NCBI RefSeq assembly: GCF_025717675.1
Contig: NZ_JAJIRT010000009.1
Span: 124,001 to 188,000 of the forward strand
Length of the DNA: 64,000 nucleotides
Direction: 5' to 3'
From: Paucibacter sp. DJ2R-2
GTDB lineage: Bacteria; Pseudomonadota; Gammaproteobacteria; Burkholderiales; Burkholderiaceae_C
Under the pieces are notes generated by a model. That model was given only the letters and a program-made list of their open reading frames with translations, searched no databases and was not told the DNA's origin. How positions within the stretch are numbered: position 1 is the first letter of the stretch; each line of letters starts with the position of its first letter. Positions 1-11,365 of this stretch are shown in pieces. A program made the translations under genes and the position numbers.

Positions 1-1380
1 CACGACCTGAGCAGCGCCTTGACCGCACTGCATGAAGGCCGCCTCCATGCCCTGGATGCCCTACGCACCAGCGAGCAAGCCGCCCACTCCGACGCCTGCC
101 GTCACGCCTTCATCGGCGACTCCCTCGCCGCCATGGCGCCGAGCGCCGAGGCCGCTGCGTGCGCCAGCGACGCCGCAGCACAAGCCGGTGCACCTCGCCC
201 CCTGCTGGGCGGCCTGTCCATCAGCATCAAAGACCTGTTCGACAGCGCCGGCTGCACCACGAGCGCTGGCTCCCGCTTGCTGCAAGGCCAGCCGACGGCC
301 AGCAAGGACAGCCCCGCCGTCGCCCGACTGCGCCGAGCCGGCGCCGCCCTGCTGGGGCGCAGCAATATGAGCGAGTTCGCTTTCTCGGGGGTCGGCATCA
401 ACCCCCACCACGACACACCCGCCAATCCGGCCACTCACGCGATCGACGGACTGCAGCGCATTCCGGGCGGCTCCACTTCGGGCGGTGCGGTATCGGTGGC
501 CAGCGGCGCGGCCTGGGCTGCACTGGGCTCGGACACCGGCGGCTCGATTCGAATTCCCGCCGCACTGCAAGGCCTGGTCGGATTCAAGAACACCGCCCGC
601 CTGACGCCGACCGAAGGCTGCATTCCGCTCTCAACCACGCTGGACACGGCCTGCGCGATCACGCGGTCGGTCCGCGACGCAGTGCTGCTGCACGAAGTGC
701 TGGCAGCGCGCGAGGTCCGGCTGAAACCCCGCCCCTTGCGCGCCACCCGGCTGGCCGTGATCCAAGAGCTGTTCCTCGATGGCATGGACAGCACCGTCAG
801 CACCGCCTTCGAGGCCAGCCTGCGCCGCCTGCGCGAGCAAGGTGCGCAGATCGAGGAGATCCAACTGCCCGCCCTGCAAGACCTGCCCCCGCTGCAAGCG
901 CAAGGCGGCTTTGCTGCAGCTGAAAGCTGGGCTTGGCACCGCCCACTGATGGCCCAGCATGGCGATACGTCCTACGACCCGCGCGTGGCCGCCCGCATCC
1001 GCCGCGGCGCGGCGATCAGCGCGGCCGACTACATCGACCTGATCCACACCCGCCGGTGCTGGATTGCCACCATGGAGGCGCAGCTGCAAGGCTTTGATGC
1101 CGTGCTCAGCCCCACCGTGCCGGTGGTCGCGCCATTGCTGCAGCCCCTGCTACTCAGCGACGAAGCCTTCTTCGCTGCTAACGCCTTTTTGCTGCGCAAT
1201 CCTTCGGTGGTCAATCTGCTCGACGGCTGCGCCTTGTCCCTGCCCTGCCATGCACCCGACCAGCTGCCGGTTGGCCTGATGCTCTGGGCCCCGGCCTTGC
1301 AGGACGACGTACTGCTGAGCCTGGGCCTGCAGGTCGAACTGGCCCTGCGTTCAGCACACACTCACGGCGAGGAGCACTGA
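1..1380 (+). CDS. Amidase (amidase-signature family), 5' end cut by window edge
   Basis: The reading frame is open from base 1, and the residues before the first possible start (TTG at 19) continue a typical amidase N-terminus, so the true start is probably outside the window. Numbering from that TTG, the Ser-cisSer-Lys triad of the family is visible: Lys71 in SIKDLFD, Ser154 in GGSTSGG and Ser176 in GSDTGGSIRIP. About 450 residues is normal for the family. It hydrolyses a carboxamide; the substrate cannot be read from sequence, and it could equally be called an AtzF/GatA-like amidase. It does not look like the real GatA because no gatB or gatC is adjacent. The stop is one base before the ATG of the next gene, so the two are probably co-transcribed. 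Confidence 0.85.
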   Translation, partial: HDLSSALTALHEGRLHALDALRTSEQAAHSDACRHAFIGDSLAAMAPSAEAAACASDAAAQAGAPRPLLGGLSISIKDLFDSAGCTTSAGSRLLQGQPTASKDSPAVARLRRAGAALLGRSNMSEFAFSGVGINPHHDTPANPATHAIDGLQRIPGGSTSGGAVSVASGAAWAALGSDTGGSIRIPAALQGLVGFKNTARLTPTEGCIPLSTTLDTACAITRSVRDAVLLHEVLAAREVRLKPRPLRATRLAVIQELFLDGMDSTVSTAFEASLRRLREQGAQIEEIQLPALQDLPPLQAQGGFAAAESWAWHRPLMAQHGDTSYDPRVAARIRRGAAISAADYIDLIHTRRCWIATMEAQLQGFDAVLSPTVPVVAPLLQPLLLSDEAFFAANAFLLRNPSVVNLLDGCALSLPCHAPDQLPVGLMLWAPALQDDVLLSLGLQVELALRSAHTHGEEH

Positions 1381-1381
1381 G

Positions 1382-2704
1382 ATGCGCATCGCCATCATTG
1401 GCGCCGGCGTGGCCGGCGTCTGCAGCGCCTACGAGCTAGCCGCGGCCGGCCACCAGGTCACCGTGTTTGAACGCCGAGGCAGCGTGGCCGCCGAAGGCAG
1501 CTTCGCCACCGGCGGACATATCGCGCCCGCTCTGGCCCTGCCCTGGCTCGCGCCTAGCTTCCCGCGCCCCGGTGCCGGCCCGCTGGGCTGGCAATGGCAA
1601 CGCTGGCGCAGCCAGCGCAAGCCGGCCATGCAGGAGGCGCAGGACCGCGTCTTGCACTTGGCACGTTTCAGCCATGAACGCCTGCAGCAACTGCGCCGCC
1701 ACCTGCAGCTGGACCATGAGCGGGCCGAAGGGCAACTAGTGCTGCTGCGCCAGGACAAGGACCAGAAGGCCATCCAGTTCGGGCTGGAGCGCCTGCAGCG
1801 ACTGGACATGCCCTATCGCTTACTCGATGCCGCGCAGTGCCTGGCCGTGGAGCCAGGCCTCAACCCCGAGATCGCTCTGCACGGCGGCATCCAGCTAGGC
1901 CTGGGCGAGGTCGGCAACACCCGACAGTTCTGCCACCTGCTGCGCAGCGAAGCGCAGCGCCTGGGCGCTCGCTTCCGCTTTCACACCACGGTGCGCCGCC
2001 TGGAGGCCGGGGCGCCCGCAAGCCTGGTGCATGAGTACACACCCACCGATGAGCAGCTGGGCCCGAGCACGCCCCAGCTGCGCCGCGCCGAGCCACCAGA
2101 CGCGGGCGACACCCAACCCGCGCCGCTTGGTCCGCAAGAGGAGCGCTTTGACGCCGTGCTGGTGTGCGCCGGCACGGGCGCCGCGCCCCTGCTCAAGGCC
2201 TTGGGCTTGAAGCCGCGTTGGCGCGAGCTGCACACGCAATCCATCACGGCGCCGCTGCGCGTTCTGGAAGCCCACCCCCACCTGGGCCCGGTCGCCGGCC
2301 TGCTGGACTGGCAGCGCCAGGTCGGCATCAGCCGTATCGGCCAGCGCGTTCGCATCGCCAGCCTGCCAAGCCCGATTGCGCTTGAATTGAAGGCCAGCTC
2401 CCTGGCACCGCTGCACCAGGCTCTGAGCGACTGGTTTCCCGGTGCCATGCAAGGCGGGCAGGTGCAGAACTGGCAGGGCCGTCATCTGGCACTGGACGAC
2501 GGCCTGCCCCTGCTGGGCGCCAGCGGCCAAACCGGCATCTGGCTCAATCTCGCTCAGCAATCGCTGGCCCATTCCGGTTGGACCCTGGCTTGCGGCGCGG
2601 CGGCCGTGCTGGCCCGGCAGATTGGCGGCGGCACCGCAGCCCAGGGCGCGCAAGACCCGACCCTGCCCGATATCGGCGGGCTGGACATTGGGCGCTGGGC
2701 CTGA
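1382..2704 (+). CDS. FAD-dependent oxidoreductase, D-amino-acid dehydrogenase (DadA)-like
   Basis: The 440-residue protein opens with a Rossmann dinucleotide motif (IIGAGVAG, residues 5-12) followed by the FAD ribose-binding FER at about 31. The C-terminal part holds the GxSGQTGIWLN-type stretch seen in DAO-family enzymes. Family members oxidise amines or D-amino acids and pass electrons to the respiratory chain at the membrane. A poorly conserved insertion (about residues 215-255, rich in Pro, Glu and Arg) is longer than in DadA of E. coli. The ATG follows the amidase stop by one base, suggesting translational coupling and perhaps a shared amide/amine catabolic role, which is inference. Confidence 0.8.
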   Translation: MRIAIIGAGVAGVCSAYELAAAGHQVTVFERRGSVAAEGSFATGGHIAPALALPWLAPSFPRPGAGPLGWQWQRWRSQRKPAMQEAQDRVLHLARFSHERLQQLRRHLQLDHERAEGQLVLLRQDKDQKAIQFGLERLQRLDMPYRLLDAAQCLAVEPGLNPEIALHGGIQLGLGEVGNTRQFCHLLRSEAQRLGARFRFHTTVRRLEAGAPASLVHEYTPTDEQLGPSTPQLRRAEPPDAGDTQPAPLGPQEERFDAVLVCAGTGAAPLLKALGLKPRWRELHTQSITAPLRVLEAHPHLGPVAGLLDWQRQVGISRIGQRVRIASLPSPIALELKASSLAPLHQALSDWFPGAMQGGQVQNWQGRHLALDDGLPLLGASGQTGIWLNLAQQSLAHSGWTLACGAAAVLARQIGGGTAAQGAQDPTLPDIGGLDIGRWA

Positions 2705-2716
2705 CAAGCTCGGCCC

Positions 2717-4282
2717 GTGCTGCAGCCCATTGACCTCCCCACCCACGCACTGACTTTGCACAGTGCCGCCCAGAGCCGCGCCCTTGAGGCAGCGGCTCTG
2801 GCCGGCCTGTCCAAGGGCGCCCTCATGGAGCGCGCTGGTGTGGCCCTGGCACGACTGATTCTGGCGCTGCCGCGCCGTGGAGAGGGCCCGATCCTGTTTG
2901 CCTGCGGCCCCGGCAACAACGGCGGCGACGGCCTGGTCGCAGCACGCCTGCTGCATCAACATGGGCTGGCGGTGCGAGTCCAACTGATCGAGGCCAGGAA
3001 CGGCAGCAGCCAAGCCAGCGATGCCCGCGACGCACTGCAGGCCGCGCAGGCCGCAGGCGTCAGCATTCACGCTGGCTGGCAAACGCCGGCCCGCAGCAGC
3101 CTGGCCGTCGACGCCTTGCTCGGCCTGGGCTTGCAACGCGCACCGGGTGGCGCCTTGGGCGAAGCCATTCGCGCGCTCAATGCGCAGCAGATGTGCGAAG
3201 TGCTGGCGGTGGACCTGCCCAGCGGCCTGCTGGCAGACACCGGCATGCCCGCAGAAGGCGACGCTCACAGCCCTGCCCTGGCAGTGAAGGCCCAGCACTG
3301 CCTGAGCTTGCTGACGCTCAAGCCCGGTCTTTTCACCGGACAAGGCCGGGCCTTCTGCGGGCGCATCTGGCTTGACCGCCTCGACACCGACGGCATCAGC
3401 GTCAGTGACACCGTGACGGCCCGCCTGCTCGGCCACGACAGTCTCGCGCCATGGCACGGCGAGCCGGCCGGCGCACGCCATCTGCAGCACAAAGGCAGCC
3501 AGGGCGATGTGTTGGTGATTGGCGGAGCCACCGGCATGCGCGGCGCCGCGCGTCTGGCCGCACGAGCCGCCTTGGCAGCCGGCGCGGGCCGTGTCTACGC
3601 TTGGCTGCTGGGCTCCTCAGCGGACAGCGACATCGACCCGCAACGCCCCGAGCTGATGCGCTGGGCGGCCTCCGAGAACCCTGCCGATGCCAGCGCTTGG
3701 CGAGCTCGCACCGTGGTTTGTGGCTGCGGCGGCGGCGAAGCCGTGGAGGCCCATCTGGTGACGGTGCTGAAGCAAGCCGAGCGCCTCGTGCTCGATGCCG
3801 ACGGACTCAATGCGGTGGCGCGCGCGCCAGAATTGGGGGCCCAATTGCTAGCGCGGGCGGCACGCGGCCAAGCCACGGTGCTCACCCCCCACCCGCTGGA
3901 AGCTGCGCGCCTGCTCGCCTGCAGCGTTGCCGAGCTGCAGTCAGACCGGCTGCATGCCGCGCAAGCGCTTGCGGACCGCTGGCACTGCACGGTGCTGCTG
4001 AAAGGCTCGGGCAGCGTGATCGCCAGCCCAAGCGGCGCTGCCGGTGGGGCAGCACCACCAGCCATCAACAGCAGCGGCAATGCGGCCTTGGCCACGGCCG
4101 GCACAGGCGATGTGCTGGCGGGCTGGCTGGGCGGGCTGTGGGCGCAGAAACCCGACATGCCCGCGCAGACCGTGGCCAGCGCAGCCTGCTTCTGGCACGG
4201 GCTGGCCGCCAAGCAATACAGCGGCGGGCCCCTGCGAGCCGCCGATCTGGTGGAGCGCATGCACGCGCTCCACCGAGGCTGA
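2717..4282 (+). CDS. nnrD: Bifunctional NAD(P)HX epimerase / ADP-dependent NAD(P)HX dehydratase
   Basis: This repairs hydrated NAD(P)H. The N-terminal YjeF_N domain (about residues 1-215) carries GPGNNGGDG and the AVDLPSGLLADTG loop and epimerises the R and S hydrates. The C-terminal ribokinase-like domain (about 240-515) carries VLDADGLNAV, LTPHPLEAARLL and the ATGTGDVLAGW anion-hole signature and dehydrates S-NAD(P)HX using ADP. Length of 521 residues matches E. coli YjeF/NnrD. The start is a GTG twelve bases after the previous stop. It is the last gene of this + strand group and converges on rnr, with only nine bases between the stops. Confidence 0.95.
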   Translation: MLQPIDLPTHALTLHSAAQSRALEAAALAGLSKGALMERAGVALARLILALPRRGEGPILFACGPGNNGGDGLVAARLLHQHGLAVRVQLIEARNGSSQASDARDALQAAQAAGVSIHAGWQTPARSSLAVDALLGLGLQRAPGGALGEAIRALNAQQMCEVLAVDLPSGLLADTGMPAEGDAHSPALAVKAQHCLSLLTLKPGLFTGQGRAFCGRIWLDRLDTDGISVSDTVTARLLGHDSLAPWHGEPAGARHLQHKGSQGDVLVIGGATGMRGAARLAARAALAAGAGRVYAWLLGSSADSDIDPQRPELMRWAASENPADASAWRARTVVCGCGGGEAVEAHLVTVLKQAERLVLDADGLNAVARAPELGAQLLARAARGQATVLTPHPLEAARLLACSVAELQSDRLHAAQALADRWHCTVLLKGSGSVIASPSGAAGGAAPPAINSSGNAALATAGTGDVLAGWLGGLWAQKPDMPAQTVASAACFWHGLAAKQYSGGPLRAADLVERMHALHRG

Positions 4283-4291
4283 AGCCGCTGC

Positions 4292-6643
4292 TCAGCGACG
4301 CTTGCGGGCGGGCTGCTCGGCGACCTTTGCGGCTTTGCCTGCCTTGCTCGCCTTGCTTGATTTACTCGCCTGATTCTTGCGCGCCACCTGGCGCGCCAAC
4401 TCGACCGGATGCGCCGGCTGGACCGAAGAAGCCGTGGCACGGCTGCGCCCCGCGGCACCGCGGCGAGCGGACTTTGCCACTGACTTGAGCTCGCGATCGC
4501 GGCTCAACAGCTGCTCCAACTCATCCTCGGCCGTGGCCGGCAGGGGCCGGGCATTGAGCCCCGCCTTGTCGCGCGCCGCACGAGCGACCAGCTTGGCCTC
4601 GCCACTTTCCTGAACCAGACGGAAATCGATCTTGCGGGCATCCAGGTCGACGCGGCTGACCTGAACCTGAACCTTGGCTCCCGTGGCATAGCGGATGCCA
4701 GTGCGCTCGCCGCGCAACTCCTGGCGCACTTCGTCGAACTTGAAATACTCGCCGCCCAGTTCGGTGATGTGGATCAGGCCCTCGACGAACAAGGCATCGA
4801 GCTGGACAAAGAGACCGAAGCTGGTCACGGCACTGACCGTGCCCGCGAACTCTTCTCCCAGATGCTCGCGCATATAGCGGCATTTGAGCCAGGCCTCGAC
4901 ATCGCGCGAAGCCTCGTCGGCACGGCGTTCGTTGGCGCTGCAATGAGCACCGACCACGTCCCAGCGTTCGATTTCGGTTGAGGCCTTGGCCGGGTCAATC
5001 GGCGCCGCGCGACCTGGGCGTTTGGCCGGCATGGGCACGTTCATCTTGCCGGCGTCGAGCTGGTACTTCTTGTCGACCAGCAGCGCCTTGATGACCCGAT
5101 GCACAAGCAGGTCGGGATAGCGGCGGATCGGGCTGGTGAAGTGGGTGTAAGCCTGATAGCTGAGACCGAAATGGCCCGCATTGGCCGAGGTGTACATGGC
5201 CTGCTGCATGGAGCGCAGCAGCATGGCATGAATCTGCGTGGCATCCACCCGGTCCTTGGTGGCTGCCGCAATCGCCTGGTATTCGGCCGGCTTGGGATTG
5301 TCACCAATCGACAGCCCGAGACCCAAGGCACGCAGATAGGCCTGCAAGGCCACGCGCTTCTCGGGCGTGGGCCCTTCGTGCACACGGAACAGCGAGCCAT
5401 GCTTGGAATGCTCGATGAAATCAGCCGCGCAGACATTGGCGGCCAACATGGCCTCCTCGATCAGCTTGTGCGCCTCGTTGCGCGTGCGCGGAATGATCTT
5501 CTCGATGCGGCCGTTGTCATCGCAAACGATCTGCGTCTCCACCGTGTCGAAGTCAATGGCGCCGCGCCGATGACGCTCGGCCAGCAAGGCCCGATAGACC
5601 TCGTGCAAATGCAGCAGATGCGGCACCAGCTCTCGTCGCTTGGCCGCCTCCGGCCCATGGGTGTTGCCCAGGATGGCTGCGACCTCGTTGTATGTGAAAC
5701 GCGCTTGGGAACGAATCACCGCGGGGTAGAACTGATAAGCCTGGACTTCCCCGCTCTCGCTGACCAGCATGTCGCAAACCATGGACAGGCGGTCTTCATG
5801 GGGATTCAGAGAGCACAGCCCGTTGGAGAGCTTCTCCGGCAGCATCGGAATCACGCGGCGCGGAAAGTAGACCGAGGTGGCGCGCTCGTAGGCATCGCCG
5901 TCCAGGGGGTCGCCGGGCTTCACATAATGGCTGACATCGGCGATGGCCACCAGCAGGCGCCAGCCGGTAAAGGCCGTCTTGCCGCGCCCTTGCTTGTGCG
6001 GCTCGCAGTAGACCGCGTCATCGAAGTCTCGCGCGTCTTCGCCGTCGATGGTGACCAGGGCGACGTCTCGCAGGTCAATGCGCCCTTTCAAATCGGCGGC
6101 GCGCAGCTTCTCGGGCAGCTTGGCTGCCTGGGCCAAGGTTTCGGCGCTGAAGCGGTGCGGCACCTCGTACTTGCGCACGGCGATCTCGATCTCCATGCCC
6201 GGGTCGTCGATCTCCCCCAGCACCTCGACCACCCGGCCGACCGGCTGCGCATACAAGGAGGGCGGCTCGATCAGTTCCACGGCCACCACCTGCCCGGCCA
6301 CCGCATTGGCAATGCCGTTCTTGGGAATCAGAATGTCCTGACCCATTCGCTTGTCTTCCGGCGCCACCAACCAGATGCCCGACTCCAGCAGCAAGCGGCC
6401 GATGATGGGCTTCTTCTTGCGCTCCAGGATTTCCAGCACCCGACCCTCGGGCCGTCCGCGCTTGTCATAACGCGTGATTCGCACGCGCAGTCGGTCGCCA
6501 TGCATGACGGCGTGCATTTCCTGCTGCGACAGGTAGATGTCCTGTGCGCCGACATCGGGCAAGAGGAAGCCATGCCCATCGCGGTGCCCCTGCAAAGTCC
6601 CGTCGACTTCGCTGAGCAAACCTGCGTTCTCGGCGGGCGCCAC
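4292..6643 (-). CDS. rnr: Ribonuclease R (3'-5' exoribonuclease, RNB family)
   Basis: It degrades structured RNA from the 3' end. Two cold-shock domains are recognisable (one starts with DGTLQGHRDGHGF at 14-26), followed by the RNB core with the Mg-binding acidic cluster DGEDARDFDD at 200-209, an S1 domain at roughly 615-700 (GTVSAVTSFGLFVQLD) and a Lys/Ala/Ser-rich basic tail to residue 783. The chosen GTG start leaves almost nothing ahead of the first cold-shock domain, so the N-terminal helix-turn-helix found in E. coli RNase R is absent. The frame upstream is open for about 25 codons only and overlaps the tRNA promoter, so a much longer product is not possible. Confidence 0.95.
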   Translation of the reverse strand: MAPAENAGLLSEVDGTLQGHRDGHGFLLPDVGAQDIYLSQQEMHAVMHGDRLRVRITRYDKRGRPEGRVLEILERKKKPIIGRLLLESGIWLVAPEDKRMGQDILIPKNGIANAVAGQVVAVELIEPPSLYAQPVGRVVEVLGEIDDPGMEIEIAVRKYEVPHRFSAETLAQAAKLPEKLRAADLKGRIDLRDVALVTIDGEDARDFDDAVYCEPHKQGRGKTAFTGWRLLVAIADVSHYVKPGDPLDGDAYERATSVYFPRRVIPMLPEKLSNGLCSLNPHEDRLSMVCDMLVSESGEVQAYQFYPAVIRSQARFTYNEVAAILGNTHGPEAAKRRELVPHLLHLHEVYRALLAERHRRGAIDFDTVETQIVCDDNGRIEKIIPRTRNEAHKLIEEAMLAANVCAADFIEHSKHGSLFRVHEGPTPEKRVALQAYLRALGLGLSIGDNPKPAEYQAIAAATKDRVDATQIHAMLLRSMQQAMYTSANAGHFGLSYQAYTHFTSPIRRYPDLLVHRVIKALLVDKKYQLDAGKMNVPMPAKRPGRAAPIDPAKASTEIERWDVVGAHCSANERRADEASRDVEAWLKCRYMREHLGEEFAGTVSAVTSFGLFVQLDALFVEGLIHITELGGEYFKFDEVRQELRGERTGIRYATGAKVQVQVSRVDLDARKIDFRLVQESGEAKLVARAARDKAGLNARPLPATAEDELEQLLSRDRELKSVAKSARRGAAGRSRATASSVQPAHPVELARQVARKNQASKSSKASKAGKAAKVAEQPARKRR

Positions 6644-6663
6644 AGCATTTGCGCTGCCAGCAC

Positions 6664-6693
6664 TTGAGTTCTTAAAGTTTTTGATGATAGAAT
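6664..6693 (+). promoter_or_regulatory. Sigma-70-type promoter for tRNA-Leu
   Basis: A -35 hexamer TTGAGT (6664-6669) and a -10 hexamer TAGAAT (6688-6693) are separated by 18 bases. Initiation would fall near 6700, about 60 bases ahead of the mature tRNA 5' end. It overlaps the leader of the divergent rnr gene. Confidence 0.6.
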
Positions 6694-6759
6694 CCTTGCT
6701 TTCCTGAAACGTCAGGGCTTACTCAAAAGATCATTCTTGAGAGCAAAGCTTTGAACCTT

Positions 6760-6844
<85 letters not shown>

Positions 6845-6852
6845 AATCCATC

Positions 6853-6882
6853 AAAGGCCAGTATCGAAAGATACCGGCCTTT
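6853..6882 (+). terminator. Hairpin downstream of tRNA-Leu
   Basis: AAAGGCC-A-GTATC (6853-6865), a GAAA loop and GATAC-C-GGCCTTT (6870-6882) form a nearly perfect stem immediately after the tRNA 3' end, with a short T-rich trail. It is read as the tRNA transcription terminator. Confidence 0.75.
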
Positions 6883-6927
6883 GTCATTCTCGCGCCCCAA
6901 AAGCTAGGGGCAGCGCGGTCAAAAGAG

Positions 6928-6976
6928 AAAAGCCGGCCGACGCCGACCTGCAGAAGGTCAGCGTCGCCGGCTTTTT
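6928..6976 (-). terminator. Rho-independent terminator of the phosphoribosyltransferase/purA group
   Basis: A long stem made of AAAAGCCGGC..GACGC..GACCT on one side and AGGTC..GCGTC..GCCGGCTTTTT on the other starts 20 bases after the stop of the minus-strand phosphoribosyltransferase. On the minus strand the hairpin ends in a T-rich run. It can also act on + strand transcripts from the tRNA side. Confidence 0.8.
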
Positions 6977-6996
6977 GCATGGCCTGCAGCGTAGGC

Positions 6997-7518
6997 TCAG
7001 ACAACAAACTTCTTGGCCAGCGCATCAGGGCGCATGTCGTCGTACTCTTCGAAAGGCTGGTGGATCCAGGGGCTGGTGTCCAGCATTTCGACATAGTAGT
7101 CCGGCGTGTAGCTGGACACACCCTTGGTCCAGATCACGGCCGAACGCAGTTCGCTGATCGCCGGCATGCCGCGCAAACGCTCAACCACAGCCTTGAGCGT
7201 CACGCCGGAGTCGGCGAGATCGTCCACCAGCAGCACTCGGCCGGCCAACTCGCCCTTGGGCATGGTGATGTACTTGGCAATGTCCAGGCGCCCCTGGATG
7301 GTGCCGGCTTCGGCACGGTAGGAGCTGGTGGACATGATGCCCAGCGGCTTGTCGAACACGCGGGACAGCACGTCACCAGGGCGCATGCCGCCACGGGCGA
7401 GGCAAAGAATCTGATCGAACTCCCAACCGGAAGCGTGGATCTTGAGCGCCAGGCGCTCGGTCAGCATGTGGTATTCGTCCCAGGACACGTACAGATGCTT
7501 GCCGTCGTCGGTCAACAT
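6997..7518 (-). CDS. Phosphoribosyltransferase family protein (purine-type)
   Basis: This 173-residue protein has the type I PRPP-binding signature VLLVDDLADSGVTL at 95-108 and a CLARGGMRPGDVLS hood/phosphate region at 39-52. It transfers phosphoribose from PRPP to a base, most likely hypoxanthine, guanine or xanthine as part of purine salvage. The substrate is not certain: the protein resembles the COG2236 group rather than classical Hpt or Gpt. It lies 77 bases downstream of purA on the same strand, which fits a purine role. An AGGAG sits upstream of the ATG. Confidence 0.8.
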   Translation of the reverse strand: MLTDDGKHLYVSWDEYHMLTERLALKIHASGWEFDQILCLARGGMRPGDVLSRVFDKPLGIMSTSSYRAEAGTIQGRLDIAKYITMPKGELAGRVLLVDDLADSGVTLKAVVERLRGMPAISELRSAVIWTKGVSSYTPDYYVEMLDTSPWIHQPFEEYDDMRPDALAKKFVV

Positions 7519-7595
7519 GGATGGTTTCTCCTGTGGAGTGGGCGGGTGAGGCTCAGAAAACTAAAGAAATGCCCAAAGCTAGGCAAGGGATCGGA

Positions 7596-10141
<2,546 letters not shown>

Positions 10142-10174
10142 GGGGATTCGGGAGGGGGTTAAAAACGCATTGTA

Positions 10175-10190
10175 CCGGCCTCACGGCCGG
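10175..10190 (-). terminator. Perfect hairpin with GTGA loop ahead of hisZ
   Basis: CCGGCC-GTGA-GGCCGG on the minus strand forms a perfect 6-bp stem with a GNRA-type loop between the DUF2065 gene and hisZ. It is directly followed by a -10-like TACAAT (10174-10169) and a T run, so it could end the hfl transcript, or sit at the hisZ promoter. Confidence 0.4.
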
Positions 10191-10258
10191 ATTGCCCGTA
10201 AACCCAGCGCATTCGCGTGACAAGCGCGCGACTCAATCTGCCTTCACTGCGAAATCCA

Positions 10259-10435
10259 CTACAGTGCCGTGAGCCCGGCCAGCAGACTGATCAGACCGAC
10301 AAAGCGGATCTGCCCGTCACTCATGGCCAACATGCGCGCGAAGACCTGCCGCCAAGCTGCTGGGCTCAATAAAGGCAGCAAGCCTTCAATCACCAGCATC
10401 AAGGCCAGCACGGTCAGCAGGCTGTTGCCACCCAC
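10259..10435 (-). CDS. DUF2065 (YjeT-like) small membrane protein
   Basis: This 58-residue ORF begins at a GTG placed directly after an in-frame stop, so the start is fixed. It has two hydrophobic stretches (about residues 5-24, LLTVLALMLVIEGLLPLL, and 44-58) flanking an AAWRQVFARMLAMSDGQIR segment that is characteristic of DUF2065. The function of the family is unknown. It sits 13 bases after hflC, just as yjeT follows hflC and precedes purA in E. coli, so position and sequence agree. Confidence 0.85.
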   Translation of the reverse strand: MGGNSLLTVLALMLVIEGLLPLLSPAAWRQVFARMLAMSDGQIRFVGLISLLAGLTAL

Positions 10436-10448
10436 GGCCTACCCGCAC

Positions 10449-11348
10449 TCACTTGCGCGCAGGTGCCGGCGCCTGACCCGCGCCGCCGGAGCCACGCATG
10501 GCCTTGAAGAAATCACTGCCCGGGTCAACCACCATCACATCGGACTTGTTGCGGAAGCTGCTGCGGTAGGCCTCGAGCTGACGGTAGAACTGGGCAAATT
10601 GCGGGTCACGGCCAAAAGCTTCGGCATACAGAGCGGACGCCTTGGCATCGCCCTCACCCTTGACCTTTTGCGCATCACGATAGGCTTCGGCGACGATCAC
10701 CTCGCGCTGGCGATCGGCATCGGCGCGAATCTTCTCACCGTCAGCGCCGCCCGTGGAGCGCAGCTCATTGGCCACGCGCTTGCGCTCGGACTCCATGCGG
10801 CGATATACGGAATCGGTGATGTTGGCGGAGAAGTCCACGCGCTTGATGCGCACATCGACGATCTCGATACCGAACTGCTTGGCCTCGTCTTCCAGACGCT
10901 TGCGCACATCATTCATGACCTTCTCGCGCTCGGTGGCCAGCACCGCCAGCACGGTCCGCTTGGTCACTTCCTCGTTGAAGGCTGCCTGGACGATGGGGCT
11001 CAAACGGTTCTCGACATTGCGCATGTCGGAGCCGTTGTTGCGAATGAACTGACGCGGCTCGGAGACACGCCATTTGACCAGCCAGTCAATCACCAGGCTC
11101 TTCTTCTCGGCCGTGAAAATGGGGCGCGATTCGGGGCTGTCCAGGGTCTGCACCCGGCGGTCCAACAGCACCGCGTTCTGCAGCGGCGGCGGCAGCTTGA
11201 ACTTCAAACCCGGTTCGGTGATCACATCCTTGATTTCACCCAGGGCATAGACGACCGCGAACTGGCGCTGGTCGACGATGAAGAGCATGGAGCTGGCCAA
11301 CATGAAGGCGATCAAGGCGCCGACAGCGACGGAGGCAATACGGTTCAT
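10449..11348 (-). CDS. hflC: HflC, SPFH-domain modulator of FtsH protease
   Basis: HflC pairs with HflK in a large membrane ring around FtsH at the inner membrane and tunes degradation of membrane and regulatory proteins. The chosen ATG (MNRIASV) gives 299 residues with one N-terminal transmembrane segment (about 4-22) and an SPFH/band-7 domain (QRQFAVVYALGEIK onward), then a long Ala/Glu/Arg coiled coil. An ATG-less seven-residue extension is possible from an upstream start. It lies 17 bases after hflK and the two are surely co-expressed. Confidence 0.95.
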   Translation of the reverse strand: MNRIASVAVGALIAFMLASSMLFIVDQRQFAVVYALGEIKDVITEPGLKFKLPPPLQNAVLLDRRVQTLDSPESRPIFTAEKKSLVIDWLVKWRVSEPRQFIRNNGSDMRNVENRLSPIVQAAFNEEVTKRTVLAVLATEREKVMNDVRKRLEDEAKQFGIEIVDVRIKRVDFSANITDSVYRRMESERKRVANELRSTGGADGEKIRADADRQREVIVAEAYRDAQKVKGEGDAKASALYAEAFGRDPQFAQFYRQLEAYRSSFRNKSDVMVVDPGSDFFKAMRGSGGAGQAPAPARK

Positions 11349-11365
11349 CTCAACACTCCCTGGTC

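Noticed and set aside
1-18. Full-length amidase starting at TTG 19
   Set aside because: The frame is open to the window edge and the codons before 19 continue the family N-terminus, so the gene is treated as truncated by the window.
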